Assembly (NCBI RefSeq): GCF_010501105.1
Contig: NZ_QVMQ01000008.1
Location: forward strand, 1-64,000
Length of the DNA stretch: 64,000 nt
Direction: 5' to 3'
From: Dysgonomonas sp. 511
Lineage (GTDB): Bacteria > Bacteroidota > Bacteroidia > Bacteroidales > Dysgonomonadaceae
Shown: piece by piece, positions 53,729 through 62,707 of the stretch
How positions within the stretch are numbered: the first letter of the stretch is position 1
Layout of the letters: every line of letters starts with the position of its first letter
Made by a program: the position numbers and the translations under genes
The notes under the pieces: generated by a model
What the model saw: the letters and a program-made list of their open reading frames with translations, nothing else
Databases searched by the model: none
Told to the model about the DNA's origin: nothing

Positions 53729-54589
53729 ATGGAAAACAAGAAGAAAATTACCCGTGTAGAAGGTGGAGAAACTTCGTCGGGAAACCCAACTAAAACATTT
53801 GTGCCTACTGCCGAAAGCAAAGGCCGTGCAACGCGCTTACGGTTAATCGCCGGAATACTTTGGTTTCTGGCAATAGCAGCGCAGGTTACAGCAATCATAT
53901 TCTTATTGAAACCACCGGTAAATATGATATTAATCATCGGACTGATTGTTGTCGATCTCATTCTGGTGATTATTGGATCTGTGCTTTGGAAAAAGTCGAA
54001 CAGGCTCGACCCTGCTTCCGAAAAGCAAAAATTCAAGTTTTTTATGCAAAACCAACTAGGATTGTTTGCTGCCATAATAGCATTCCTGCCTTTGGTAATT
54101 GTAATACTGACAAATAAAAATATCGACGGGAAGCAAAAAGCAATATTGGGAAGTATAGCTGCCGTGGCATTGGTTATTGCAGGTATAGTAGGCTACGACT
54201 TCAATCCACCGTCGATAGAACAATATACAGAAGAAACCAATCGTGTGGAATGGCTGAACAACGGGAACGATTTTGTATATTGGACTAAATCGGGCAAGGT
54301 ATATCACTTATTCAACGATTGTTCTTATATAAATACCAACAAGACCGACGAGATTTTCGAAGGAACAGTAGCCCGGGCGCATGAATTGAAAAATATCAAC
54401 AGCCTTTGCAGCCGTTGCGAAAGCAGAGCTATAAAAGAACGTGGACTCGATGAAGGTAAGTATATAAGTACCAAAGAGCACGATCATGTACATGACAGCA
54501 GCGATGCTAAAAGTGCCGAACCTGAAAGCAATGAGGAAGAAGAAGCTGCTCCTGTAGAAAAAAGTGAACAGCCTGCCGACATTGAATAA
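53729..54589 (+). CDS. Membrane protein with a Cys/His cluster in its soluble tail
   Basis: A 286-aa protein of unknown function. Four membrane helices lie at about 35-55, 62-82, 102-120 and 132-150. The soluble tail has GKVYHLFNDCSYI (His and Cys) and, about 35 residues on, SLCSRCES. This YHxxxxC...CxxC layout resembles small zinc-binding modules of the Ada-like/YHxxxC type. The last 50 residues are acidic with HDHVHD. It is a single gene, closed by a strong terminator. Confidence 0.65.
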   Translation: MENKKKITRVEGGETSSGNPTKTFVPTAESKGRATRLRLIAGILWFLAIAAQVTAIIFLLKPPVNMILIIGLIVVDLILVIIGSVLWKKSNRLDPASEKQKFKFFMQNQLGLFAAIIAFLPLVIVILTNKNIDGKQKAILGSIAAVALVIAGIVGYDFNPPSIEQYTEETNRVEWLNNGNDFVYWTKSGKVYHLFNDCSYINTNKTDEIFEGTVARAHELKNINSLCSRCESRAIKERGLDEGKYISTKEHDHVHDSSDAKSAEPESNEEEEAAPVEKSEQPADIE

Positions 54590-54609
54590 ATAATTTGATA
54601 TAATATAAG

Positions 54610-54643
54610 AGGGGGCGTGTCAAAACAAAGTGACACGCCCCCT
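54610..54643. terminator. Bidirectional terminator between convergent genes
   Basis: A perfect 13-bp GC-rich stem (AGGGGGCGTGTCA with TGACACGCCCCCT, 8-nt loop) is followed on the plus strand by GTATTTTTTT. Confidence 0.9.
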
Positions 54644-54663
54644 GTATTTTTTTAACAGATAAT

Positions 54664-56235
54664 CTATTCCTCCGGAAGGCTCTTCCACCGGCGAACGAAT
54701 ACAGAAATACCCGCCATAATAATTACCACGACAAATACATTTATCCAGAACATATTAAGAATATCTCGATCGGAAACATTAATAAATATCGCATACGAAA
54801 AATAAAGGAGTGGCAGTAGGCAAGGCACCAGCCAAAGCAATATATTCACATAGATATTCGATCGCCCTTTATTCTTTCTCTCTCCTATCTTATTCATTAT
54901 CCTGACAAATAAAGCAACAAAAAGCATTACCCAGAATAGTATAGCAGACATCAACACTATATCTCTCGTACCCCAATCTAAATATTCTATAAGCATTACA
55001 CCTACCAGGCAAACAATGAAAAACAATATGCCTGTGGCAACAAAAGCTACCAGCCAGAACCTACCACCGGTAACACGGACTGCGAAAATAAGAATAGATA
55101 TAGCCAAAGCGAAACAAATACACAATAATAGCATCACCTCCATATCCTGATCGTATTCATAGCATTCTTTTACATGCGAATACCCGCTTGTCAGTTCTGC
55201 ATGTTGCAAGAAAGGATTTCGCTTGATATACCCGGAATGATAATCAACATCTGTATCGTCTATAGGTTCTGTTACAATATTATCGTAGCTGCAATAAGTT
55301 GCATTCTTTTCGTAATCGTAAGGCTGGTTGTTTTTTATAAAGACCAAACCGTTGACAGGGAAGAATGGTGGTTTATATATCCGCGCAAACCACTTGTCGG
55401 GCGTAATATTGATGGCCATACCATGCTTTTGCTGCAACTCATAAAATCCGGTCATAACAGCCATAATACTGTCTTTGTTCCCCTCGCGAAGCCACTGCTT
55501 TACCTGCTCGTATCGCTGTATTTTTATTGTCGACTCCGGGGATAATATATCAGAACTTACTTCATCGTTGTTTTTATAATAATCGTATAAATACTCCGAT
55601 CGTTTATAATATAAAAATGAAGGCCCTATGTATCCTTCTATAGACAGATGATTGCGGGTATAATTCAGCGAATACAAACCGAGATTCAGTGTGTCAGGGT
55701 CTAGCTGCATACTATCGGGAATGAGAATCATATCATCAATTCCCGGGGAATATGTATACAAAGACATATCATTATCCTCTCCGGGAATCAACACACCAGC
55801 TTTGTCCAATAAAGCCAATGCTTCTTCGGCTTCTGCGAGTGTTGCCGTCGATTTCCATTTAAAGATAGTTCCCTGAGTCAAAGTATATGGTAGCGATGTA
55901 ATACCAATAGTAATAATAAGGATCAGTATCCATTCCAGATAAAGATGTCTTGCCATACGCGGGTATAAAATTTTAAAACCATTGTTCCTGCTGTAGAGAA
56001 CGAGCCAGCCAACCAATATCAAAACAGAAACGAGGATGCAGACAAAGTAAAGCATCTCTTCGTTGTGCATTATGGAATAATAATAGCTGCGATCGAAAGC
56101 GTTGTCGGTGGTAACATAGCCGATAACGAAAAAGACCAGATGTGTAGCCAAAAGAATAAGGAGCATCGGCGCCAGTCTTATATTCCAAAGCATGGGGTAA
56201 TGCAGCAATAAGTATTTTTGTATTTTGTTTATCAT
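54664..56235 (-). CDS. ABC-type exporter membrane subunit, unknown substrate
   Basis: A 523-aa polytopic protein. Three membrane helices in the first 125 residues are followed by a soluble segment (about 130-360) that is Tyr- and Asp-rich, then four or five helices to the end. I recognise no named family. It starts 13 bases after the ABC ATPase gene, so the two likely form an exporter or an envelope complex. The large extracytoplasmic domain between helices 3 and 4 recalls MacB/FtsX-like or ABC-2 architecture, but no motif proves it. Confidence 0.6.
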   Translation of the reverse strand: MINKIQKYLLLHYPMLWNIRLAPMLLILLATHLVFFVIGYVTTDNAFDRSYYYSIMHNEEMLYFVCILVSVLILVGWLVLYSRNNGFKILYPRMARHLYLEWILILIITIGITSLPYTLTQGTIFKWKSTATLAEAEEALALLDKAGVLIPGEDNDMSLYTYSPGIDDMILIPDSMQLDPDTLNLGLYSLNYTRNHLSIEGYIGPSFLYYKRSEYLYDYYKNNDEVSSDILSPESTIKIQRYEQVKQWLREGNKDSIMAVMTGFYELQQKHGMAINITPDKWFARIYKPPFFPVNGLVFIKNNQPYDYEKNATYCSYDNIVTEPIDDTDVDYHSGYIKRNPFLQHAELTSGYSHVKECYEYDQDMEVMLLLCICFALAISILIFAVRVTGGRFWLVAFVATGILFFIVCLVGVMLIEYLDWGTRDIVLMSAILFWVMLFVALFVRIMNKIGERKNKGRSNIYVNILLWLVPCLLPLLYFSYAIFINVSDRDILNMFWINVFVVVIIMAGISVFVRRWKSLPEE

Positions 56236-56248
56236 AATATCAGCAATT

Positions 56249-57412
56249 TTAAGAAAGGAAAAAACGGCGGGTAGAACTGGATATATTCCTGAAATAATTT
56301 ACAGGGATTTGTTTATCCAAGATTAACCGTAAAAAGTCTTCTTGTGTTATATTCTGGGGGAATGAGGCTACATAAGTGCCACCATTTATCTGCAATCTTT
56401 CGATATGTAAAGCAGCAAAAGCAGCATGCAACTTATCTTGCTGCCAATCCGATTCAAATTCGACAATAAATTTAACTACCTCCGTATAAAGGGCATCCGT
56501 ATCCTGCGGCAAGTTGCGGGGCGCACCCTCTTTCAAGAATATCACTTTATCCGATGTCTTCTCCACTTCATAAAGTTGCTGCGAACTCAACACAATACCT
56601 ACCGGACGAAATAAGGAAGAAGCGATGTCTTTAAAATCGTCTAATACAACCTGCTGCGCCAATATATCCAGATTGGCAAGAGGTTCGTCTATCAATAGCA
56701 GGTGCGGAGTGCGTAGTAAGGCTCTGGCAAGTTCGAAACGCATCTTATATCCCGACGACAGATTTTTCCATTTATACTGCCTGTATTTACGCAATCCCAT
56801 ACGTGCAACCACCAAATCTACCATCAGCAGGTTCTCTTCGCCCGTGATACCATACATAGACGCTGTAAAACGCAGGTTGGACAGCAACGAACCTTGCCAG
56901 GAGGCAGTACGCTGCGGAATATAAATCAGTTTGGAACGCAGGTCGTAGCTATCCCTGTAGGGAAACAGATATTCCAATTTGCCGCCGCTGGGAGCAAGTT
57001 CGCCGCACAACGATCGCAACAGGGTAGTCTTGCCATTACCGTTTTCGCCTACCAGACCGATTATTTCCCCGGATTTCACCTCCATAGAGATAGGCCCTAA
57101 GGCGAAAGATGAATTTTGGTAAGACCTTATAAAATTGTAAGTAGACAAAAGTTGCGTATTATAATAGGCATCTACTGGCTTATCTTTAAGGAATGCATAT
57201 AATTCGTCTAATAAAGCGATATATTTTTCATTTTTCTCGCCTACATTGTTCTGATTGGTATCGAGCCAATCGAGAAATTGCGCCATACGTTTATAAAAAC
57301 GGATATCACCTGTATCTAAGGTGAAATCAATCAGGCGTTTGGTTAAGAGTGTATAATTCTCATAATCGACCAATTGCCTGACCTGCTTATACTGTTGTTG
57401 CAGAATTGTCAT
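56249..57412 (-). CDS. ABC transporter ATPase with an N-terminal helical domain
   Basis: A 387-aa ATPase. The nucleotide-binding domain starts near residue 95 and shows Walker A GENGNGKTT (near 121), signature LSSGY near 216 and Walker B LLLIDEP near 238. The H-loop position reads LSSQQL, lacking the usual His. Residues 1-90 form an extra helical region not seen in standard NBDs. It pairs with the 523-aa membrane protein downstream. Confidence 0.82.
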   Translation of the reverse strand: MTILQQQYKQVRQLVDYENYTLLTKRLIDFTLDTGDIRFYKRMAQFLDWLDTNQNNVGEKNEKYIALLDELYAFLKDKPVDAYYNTQLLSTYNFIRSYQNSSFALGPISMEVKSGEIIGLVGENGNGKTTLLRSLCGELAPSGGKLEYLFPYRDSYDLRSKLIYIPQRTASWQGSLLSNLRFTASMYGITGEENLLMVDLVVARMGLRKYRQYKWKNLSSGYKMRFELARALLRTPHLLLIDEPLANLDILAQQVVLDDFKDIASSLFRPVGIVLSSQQLYEVEKTSDKVIFLKEGAPRNLPQDTDALYTEVVKFIVEFESDWQQDKLHAAFAALHIERLQINGGTYVASFPQNITQEDFLRLILDKQIPVNYFRNISSSTRRFFLS

Positions 57413-57488
57413 AGAGGTAGTTGTGTTATTTTCTGACTAAGAACTGTCTAAACGACAAATATATCTATTTTCCGGGGATATTTCCTAA

Positions 57489-57674
57489 CAGTTCAGGGCA
57501 AACGCATGAAAAAATGATATTCCAGTTTTGACTACTGTAGGGCGAATTGAAAATCGACGGAGGCAATTATCATTCGCCCGCAGATTTTTTCTATTTCGGG
57601 CGAATGATAATTCTCCCCTACAAAGCTCAGAATTGCGTTCGGATAAATTTCATGCGTTTGCCCTGGTGGCAGTT
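57489..57674. mobile_element. Nested palindromic element with 5-bp flanking duplication
   Basis: Perfect 18-bp terminal inverted repeats CAGGGCAAACGCATGAAA (57494-57511) and its complement (57648-57665) bound a second perfect 16-bp hairpin (57565-57580 with 57597-57612, core CATTCGCCCG) and a third TGTAGGG/CCCTACA pair (57536-57542 with 57616-57622). CAGTT flanks the element on both sides (57489-57493 and 57670-57674). No coding capacity. It may also end transcription from the MBOAT operon. Confidence 0.6.
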
Positions 57675-57704
57675 ACTAAGTATTGCTGCAAAAATTTGCT
57701 ACTT

Positions 57705-59264
57705 TTAAAACTGAAAATATATAAACGGTTGAGGCCCGCTCGATGCCGTAGCAAATATCATCCAGAATATCAGTCCGGCAATAAGTGCTTTTACGAACAA
57801 AGGCGTACTGATAAAGCCCGCTTTCAGCTTATTTACAAAATTCTCAGGCAGGAAGTGCATTACATACCCTATTACCACCAGTATAAATACATTCTGGTAG
57901 CCTTCGAGTATCGCCCACCATTCGTTTGGTGCAAATGTCAGTTGCCCGATATTGGAGATCACATTACCTGCCAGTTCGAAGCTGCCTGCCCGGAAGAATA
58001 TCCAGCAAAACGCTACGAAATGGAATGTTAGCAGGATACAGATAATACGCGTCAGGCGGTTGTCCGGTACTTTGATAAACTGTTTGAAGAAACGCTCGAC
58101 AACAAGCAACAGCCCATGCAATCCGCCCCATATCACAAATTTCCACGAAGCACCATGCCAAAGCCCGCCGATGAGCATAGTCATAAACAAGTTGAAATAC
58201 GTTCTGAATTTGCCCTTACGGTTTCCCCCCATCGAGATATACAAATAGTCGCGAAGCCACGACGACAATGATATATGCCAGCGACGCCAAAACTCGGTTA
58301 TCGACTGCGACTTGTATGGAGTGAGAAAGTTGGGCGGTATCTTAAAGCCCATCAGCAGCGAAAGTCCTATCGCCATATCCGAATAACCCGAGAAATCGCA
58401 GTATATCTGCAAGGTATAGCCGTAAACAGCCATCAGGTTCTCGAACGAGGTATAACTCATCGGCGAATCGAATACACGGTCGACAAAGTTGACGGATATA
58501 TAATCGGATATAATTGCTTTCTTTATCAGCCCAATAAGTATCAAAAACATAGCCATTCCAAACTCTTCCTTTGTCAGTCCGAGCTTGTTTTTCATCTGTG
58601 GCAAAAAATCTTTTGCCCTAATGATAGGCCCCGCCACCAATTTAGGGAAAAAAGCTATATAGAAGCAGAAGTCGAGCAACGAGTCGGCAGGTTTCATCTC
58701 CCTGCGATAAAGGTCTACGGCATAGCTTATAGCCTCGAAAACAAAGAAGGATATACCTATCGGCAGAATGATATTCTGAAACGAGAGGTCGCCATGAAAT
58801 ATCGCATTTATATTGTCGATAAGGAAATTGGTGTACTTAAAGTAGGCAAGCATCAGCAGGTTGCCCACTATAATCAGTATGAGGTATGCCTTTTGTGTCG
58901 ATTGCCTTTCTGAATTGTACATCCTTACAGCAAGCAGATGCGTGGCTACAGCGCAAATGACGAGCAGCACAAAGTAATTGAGGGAAAAATAATATCCGAA
59001 CAAGTTGATATCCATCGTATCGCCCCCTGCCAGATAATAGAAGTAGAGGGAAAATACGATAAGGTATATCTTGCGGAAAGTATCGTGATTTTTACTCAGC
59101 ACATATACAGTATATACTACAAGGAAAAACCCAAGGAAAAAGGCACTGTTGAACAACAGCCGATGATCGGGGTTGAACACGAAATAGGGTGTTATGTCGT
59201 CGATAAGTTTCCCGATGAAGTCGGGTAAATAAAAATTGCTAAGGTCGTCAAGTAGTGTTTTCAA
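57705..59264 (-). CDS. MBOAT-family O-acyltransferase (AlgI/DltB/PatA type)
   Basis: A 519-aa polytopic acyltransferase with about 11 membrane segments. The AlgI-type core FWRRWHISLSSWLRDYLYISMGGNRKG (near 315-340) and the catalytic-His segment GGLWHGASWKFVIWGGLHG (near 362) are clear. MBOAT proteins pass acetyl groups across the membrane to a periplasmic SGNH partner. The start is TTG 59264, overlapping the TGA of the upstream SGNH gene as TTGA; no ATG is available upstream, and CAGGGAAAA precedes it. Confidence 0.9.
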   Translation of the reverse strand: MKTLLDDLSNFYLPDFIGKLIDDITPYFVFNPDHRLLFNSAFFLGFFLVVYTVYVLSKNHDTFRKIYLIVFSLYFYYLAGGDTMDINLFGYYFSLNYFVLLVICAVATHLLAVRMYNSERQSTQKAYLILIIVGNLLMLAYFKYTNFLIDNINAIFHGDLSFQNIILPIGISFFVFEAISYAVDLYRREMKPADSLLDFCFYIAFFPKLVAGPIIRAKDFLPQMKNKLGLTKEEFGMAMFLILIGLIKKAIISDYISVNFVDRVFDSPMSYTSFENLMAVYGYTLQIYCDFSGYSDMAIGLSLLMGFKIPPNFLTPYKSQSITEFWRRWHISLSSWLRDYLYISMGGNRKGKFRTYFNLFMTMLIGGLWHGASWKFVIWGGLHGLLLVVERFFKQFIKVPDNRLTRIICILLTFHFVAFCWIFFRAGSFELAGNVISNIGQLTFAPNEWWAILEGYQNVFILVVIGYVMHFLPENFVNKLKAGFISTPLFVKALIAGLIFWMIFATASSGPQPFIYFQF

Positions 59265-60682
59265 TTTTCCCTGTTTTTCTTAAAATTAGTATAAGCGTCG
59301 ATAAAGTCGGATGCAAAAAGCTGTCCCTGAGCCGAATATCCCCCTGCTGTATAATGCACCTTGTCGCGGGCTATCATGCGGGCATATTCTCCCTTTGCCG
59401 ATATGCCCGATGCCCCTCCCATGCGGGTATATAAGTCCCATACAGGCAGGTAGGTCAAGCCCATGAGGGCAATACTATAATCGGATATATAGGTGTTGGT
59501 GCGCCCACGGCGAAACATCGACGGTGGCGGTGTCATTACCAGCACTATTGCATCTTTGTTCAGTTTTTTTATTTCGTCTACAAATTGTTTCAACTGGAAT
59601 ATGTAATCCGAATCGGATATTTTGCCGAAAGATTCGTTTGTCCCGAAAGACAGGATGATAAGGTCGGGCTGCAAGATTGGCAGCTGCTTGAAAAACAATG
59701 GATATTTGGCATAATCCGTTATCTTAGCTCCGTTTACGCCTATCGAGTGATAAATAACGCCCGGGTGGTTGTTTTCTACCACAAAACCATTGAGGTTGTA
59801 CATAGCCTGTTTTTGTGCAGGCAATATTGTCACCCTCTCTATAAGGGTATCCGATGTGAAAGATGAATAATATGGTTTCGAAACCAGGTCTGTATATTCC
59901 AGGCTGTCTTTCTCTATGTTCGATTTAGCAGCTTTGGCCGGCACTACTTTTGTCCTTACAGGTATTTTAAGCCTTCGTCCCGGATGAATTGTATTCGAGC
60001 GCAATCCGTTGGCTTTCTTTATCTGGGCTACTCCGACCTTGTATTTGCGGCTGATAGACGAAAGGCTTTCGCCGCTTCTTACCTTATGCGATTTGTAACC
60101 CGAAGCCGTAACGCTACCTGCTGCTGATTCGCTGACCAGAGCGTCGGCCGTTACCGAAACCTTATACTGTGGTTCTATGGTAGGGTAGATTATCTTTACG
60201 GTATTGAACTCGTAGCCGTCTGTCGGTGACAATTGCAAGATAAAATCTTCGGCAGACGTATAAAGTGCTATGCCGCTCAGCCCCATACCTACATCTGCCA
60301 CAGGCGACACATTAAGCAGGCTGTGCCATCCCGCATTGCTGGTATAGCGTACAAAACGTGGCCCATTGGTACCAATCAACCTGTAGGGAAAAGAGAAGCC
60401 AACCCCACCATTGCCAAATTTCTGCTGCAAAGCCTGGCGTATAGCATTGGTAAAAAAATCAGCCTGGATGTGTGAGTCGCCGATATGCACGATATTCACC
60501 TTGCCCTGCTTATTTTTTTCCAGCTTGAGCAATTTGTCGAAAAGCGGGTTAAGCAAGGCCTGGTTGCTAAAAATATTACCGTCGTCTTTTAAGTCTCCAG
60601 GTCTTTCGTGAGAATATATGGCAGCAGCACAAAGTATGTGCAGCAATATGCTTATAACAATTGTTTTGCGAATAAAATTCAT
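59261..60682 (-). CDS. SGNH/GDSL hydrolase-like protein with internal LysM
   Basis: A 473-aa secreted SGNH protein. Signal peptide 1 to about 24; block I HIGDSHIQADFF with nucleophile Ser70; block III ILSFGTNES near 345; block V DKVHYTAGG near 440 (Asp and His). A LysM domain (about 195-240: VRSGESLSSISRKYKVGVAQIKKANGL) is inserted inside the fold, which predicts peptidoglycan or chitin-like binding. It lies between another SGNH gene and the MBOAT gene in a tight operon, so it likely acts as periplasmic O-acetyltransferase or esterase. Confidence 0.85.
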   Translation of the reverse strand: MNFIRKTIVISILLHILCAAAIYSHERPGDLKDDGNIFSNQALLNPLFDKLLKLEKNKQGKVNIVHIGDSHIQADFFTNAIRQALQQKFGNGGVGFSFPYRLIGTNGPRFVRYTSNAGWHSLLNVSPVADVGMGLSGIALYTSAEDFILQLSPTDGYEFNTVKIIYPTIEPQYKVSVTADALVSESAAGSVTASGYKSHKVRSGESLSSISRKYKVGVAQIKKANGLRSNTIHPGRRLKIPVRTKVVPAKAAKSNIEKDSLEYTDLVSKPYYSSFTSDTLIERVTILPAQKQAMYNLNGFVVENNHPGVIYHSIGVNGAKITDYAKYPLFFKQLPILQPDLIILSFGTNESFGKISDSDYIFQLKQFVDEIKKLNKDAIVLVMTPPPSMFRRGRTNTYISDYSIALMGLTYLPVWDLYTRMGGASGISAKGEYARMIARDKVHYTAGGYSAQGQLFASDFIDAYTNFKKNREN

Positions 60683-60685
60683 TAA

Positions 60686-62101
60686 TTATTGTCCCTCTCC
60701 GTCTTTTGCATCTATTGTGGTTTTTGGTGCTACTTTATATTTTGCATAGCCGTAACCTATTTCGTTGTATATCATTTTTGCAATTCTTTTCGAGCCCGAC
60801 CCCGTAAAATGCGTGTAGTCTTTTCCGGCTTGCCCCTTGCTCACCCATTGCGGCATAGAGCCGTTTCCACCCATCAGTTCATACAGGTTTATAAAGCCTG
60901 ACGAGGTTTTGCGGGCATAGTTGCGCTGGGCCCTTGCCAGTGCAGGCACGGCTGGGTCTGTTTGCATTACACCGTCTATTTTCGACGATTTGTCGGCTGT
61001 GGATATAACCAGTATGTCGGCATTCGGAAAACATTCCCTCAGGTTCTTAATGACAGTGGTCATGCTTTTTTCGTACCATCCGTAGTTGAGTGAGCCATAT
61101 CCCAGAACATTTGCTCCATAATGCAGTATAATCAGGTCGTAATTCAATTCTTCGTCGAATGCGTTCATCAGCGAAGGGTTGAGTATCGACAGTGGCAAGC
61201 CTGAATTTCCGCGTGTAGAGAAATTATCGACATGCACCCCTTTACCGTCATCGAAGTTGAAGCCATAGATGGGAATAGAATCTGCTTTGTTGAAATTCAC
61301 TTGCAGCGACTTGGGATCGAACGATGCCAGTTGCAACGAGTTGAGCAGTTTCGATGGTGTCAGTGTTTTAGAGTATGCAGCTTCTTTATCGGCTGTTACT
61401 GTCACCGATCCCCTGCCATTCTTCGAACTACCGTAAAACAAAGTAGGATTGTTCAGAAGGGGCGAATGTGGGCGCGACTGGGCTTTATATCTTACCCAGT
61501 ACGATTGCGATGGGTCTTTGGCAAAAAACACCTGCCCGTCGATGCCGAAAGGCCTGTCGGGTTTCTTCACCTTGAGGAAAGTTTGCGAATACCAGTTTTT
61601 GGAATATTGGTGCGATACCGAAGCTCTTGCTCCGGCCGAAAGCGAGGATATGGAAACAAAGCCTACACCCTGCCCGCCATAATCTTCCTGAAAGGCATCG
61701 CGCACATCCTGCACGATAAAGTCGCCATCGTTCATCGAGTCGCCAAAATAGGCTACACGCACAGTAGTGGTGCTATCTTTTTCCAGTTTGTTCAATTTGG
61801 CATAGAAGCGCGAAAGATTCTTGTATCCGTCGGCTTTGAGTATGGGATTGAGACTTTCGTCTACTTCTTCCACCATTTTTGCCCCCACAGTATCAGTAGG
61901 TTCGGCAATGATGTTTACTGTAGTATCTGCCTGTGCCTGTATGGCAAGGCTGTCCATTACTATATTGTTTGTATTTGCTGTTTTTTCAGGGAACAGGCGT
62001 TCGGGAAGAATTTCCTTGAATGCAAGGAAAGCTAGGGTAGCAAGGAGTAGAAAAAGTATGGTTTTTCCAAAATAAGAGCTTTCTGTTATATTCACAACCA
62101 C
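60686..62101 (-). CDS. SGNH/GDSL hydrolase-like membrane-anchored protein
   Basis: A 471-aa protein with one N-terminal membrane segment (about 13-31). Catalytic blocks are VAYFGDSMNDGDF (Ser near 122), ILHYGANVLGYGS near 330, and DYTHFTGSG near 440 (Asp and His). It starts with GTG; an in-frame stop lies just upstream and no ATG is available. It is the first gene of the SGNH-SGNH-MBOAT operon, separated from the next by 3 bases. It may be an acyl acceptor-specific partner of the MBOAT protein. Confidence 0.85.
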   Translation of the reverse strand: MVVNITESSYFGKTILFLLLATLAFLAFKEILPERLFPEKTANTNNIVMDSLAIQAQADTTVNIIAEPTDTVGAKMVEEVDESLNPILKADGYKNLSRFYAKLNKLEKDSTTTVRVAYFGDSMNDGDFIVQDVRDAFQEDYGGQGVGFVSISSLSAGARASVSHQYSKNWYSQTFLKVKKPDRPFGIDGQVFFAKDPSQSYWVRYKAQSRPHSPLLNNPTLFYGSSKNGRGSVTVTADKEAAYSKTLTPSKLLNSLQLASFDPKSLQVNFNKADSIPIYGFNFDDGKGVHVDNFSTRGNSGLPLSILNPSLMNAFDEELNYDLIILHYGANVLGYGSLNYGWYEKSMTTVIKNLRECFPNADILVISTADKSSKIDGVMQTDPAVPALARAQRNYARKTSSGFINLYELMGGNGSMPQWVSKGQAGKDYTHFTGSGSKRIAKMIYNEIGYGYAKYKVAPKTTIDAKDGEGQ

Positions 62102-62202
62102 TTTTTGTTAATATTTTTTCTGTATAATGAGTTCATGTGTAAAAAAGATATACAAAGCTAGGTACTTTTCTTTAAAATAAATACAGACCGACGATTATTT
62201 TA

Positions 62203-62682
62203 TCAATATTTTGCTTTTGCTGTTATATGTTTGATTTCTAAGCTAAATACCGATGTCCTCTCCCATGATTTATCCATGTATTTTTCGCCTAGTTCTTCGT
62301 ATCCTTCCGAATATTTAGCAACCAGCAACCTGAGCCCTTTCCGCTTTTCTTCGTCTGGCAGATCGAGGCAGGCTTTGCCGAATACGATAACGCTCTCGTA
62401 GAGGGTGGTAAACTGGCTGGCAACGGGCTTAGTGATACCAACTACGCAAAACGATATCTTATTGTTTTGTTTCATCATATCCAGTTTTTGCCCTTCGGGT
62501 GCGCAATGGAAATAGAGCTTATTACTTTCGGTATCGTAGGCATAACTTATAGGTAAGCCATAGCCATATCCGCTTTCGGATGTGCCAAGGCTAAGGAAAC
62601 CGTATTCGGAATCTTTCAATAGTTCTTCGATACGGTTTTCATCTTCCAATATTCTGTTTTGGCGGCGTACTGGTCTGAACAT
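62203..62682 (-). CDS. Pyridoxamine-5'-phosphate-oxidase-like flavoprotein (NimA type)
   Basis: A 159-aa split-barrel flavin-binding protein. The start MFRPVRRQNRILEDENRIEELL and the core SYAYDTESNKLYFHCAPEGQKLDMM are typical of the NimA-like group. I start at ATG 62682; the longer frame uses a TTG (62715) and would overlap the upstream gene. Relatives include nitroimidazole-resistance reductases, but most are uncharacterised, so no resistance claim is made. Confidence 0.82.
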   Translation of the reverse strand: MFRPVRRQNRILEDENRIEELLKDSEYGFLSLGTSESGYGYGLPISYAYDTESNKLYFHCAPEGQKLDMMKQNNKISFCVVGITKPVASQFTTLYESVIVFGKACLDLPDEEKRKGLRLLVAKYSEGYEELGEKYMDKSWERTSVFSLEIKHITAKAKY

Positions 62683-62707
62683 TTTTCTTGTTTTATTTGG
62701 CTGATTA

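Noticed and set aside
62203..62682. Nitroimidazole-resistance gene call
   Set aside because: The protein is NimA-like in fold only; the group is broad and mostly uncharacterised.
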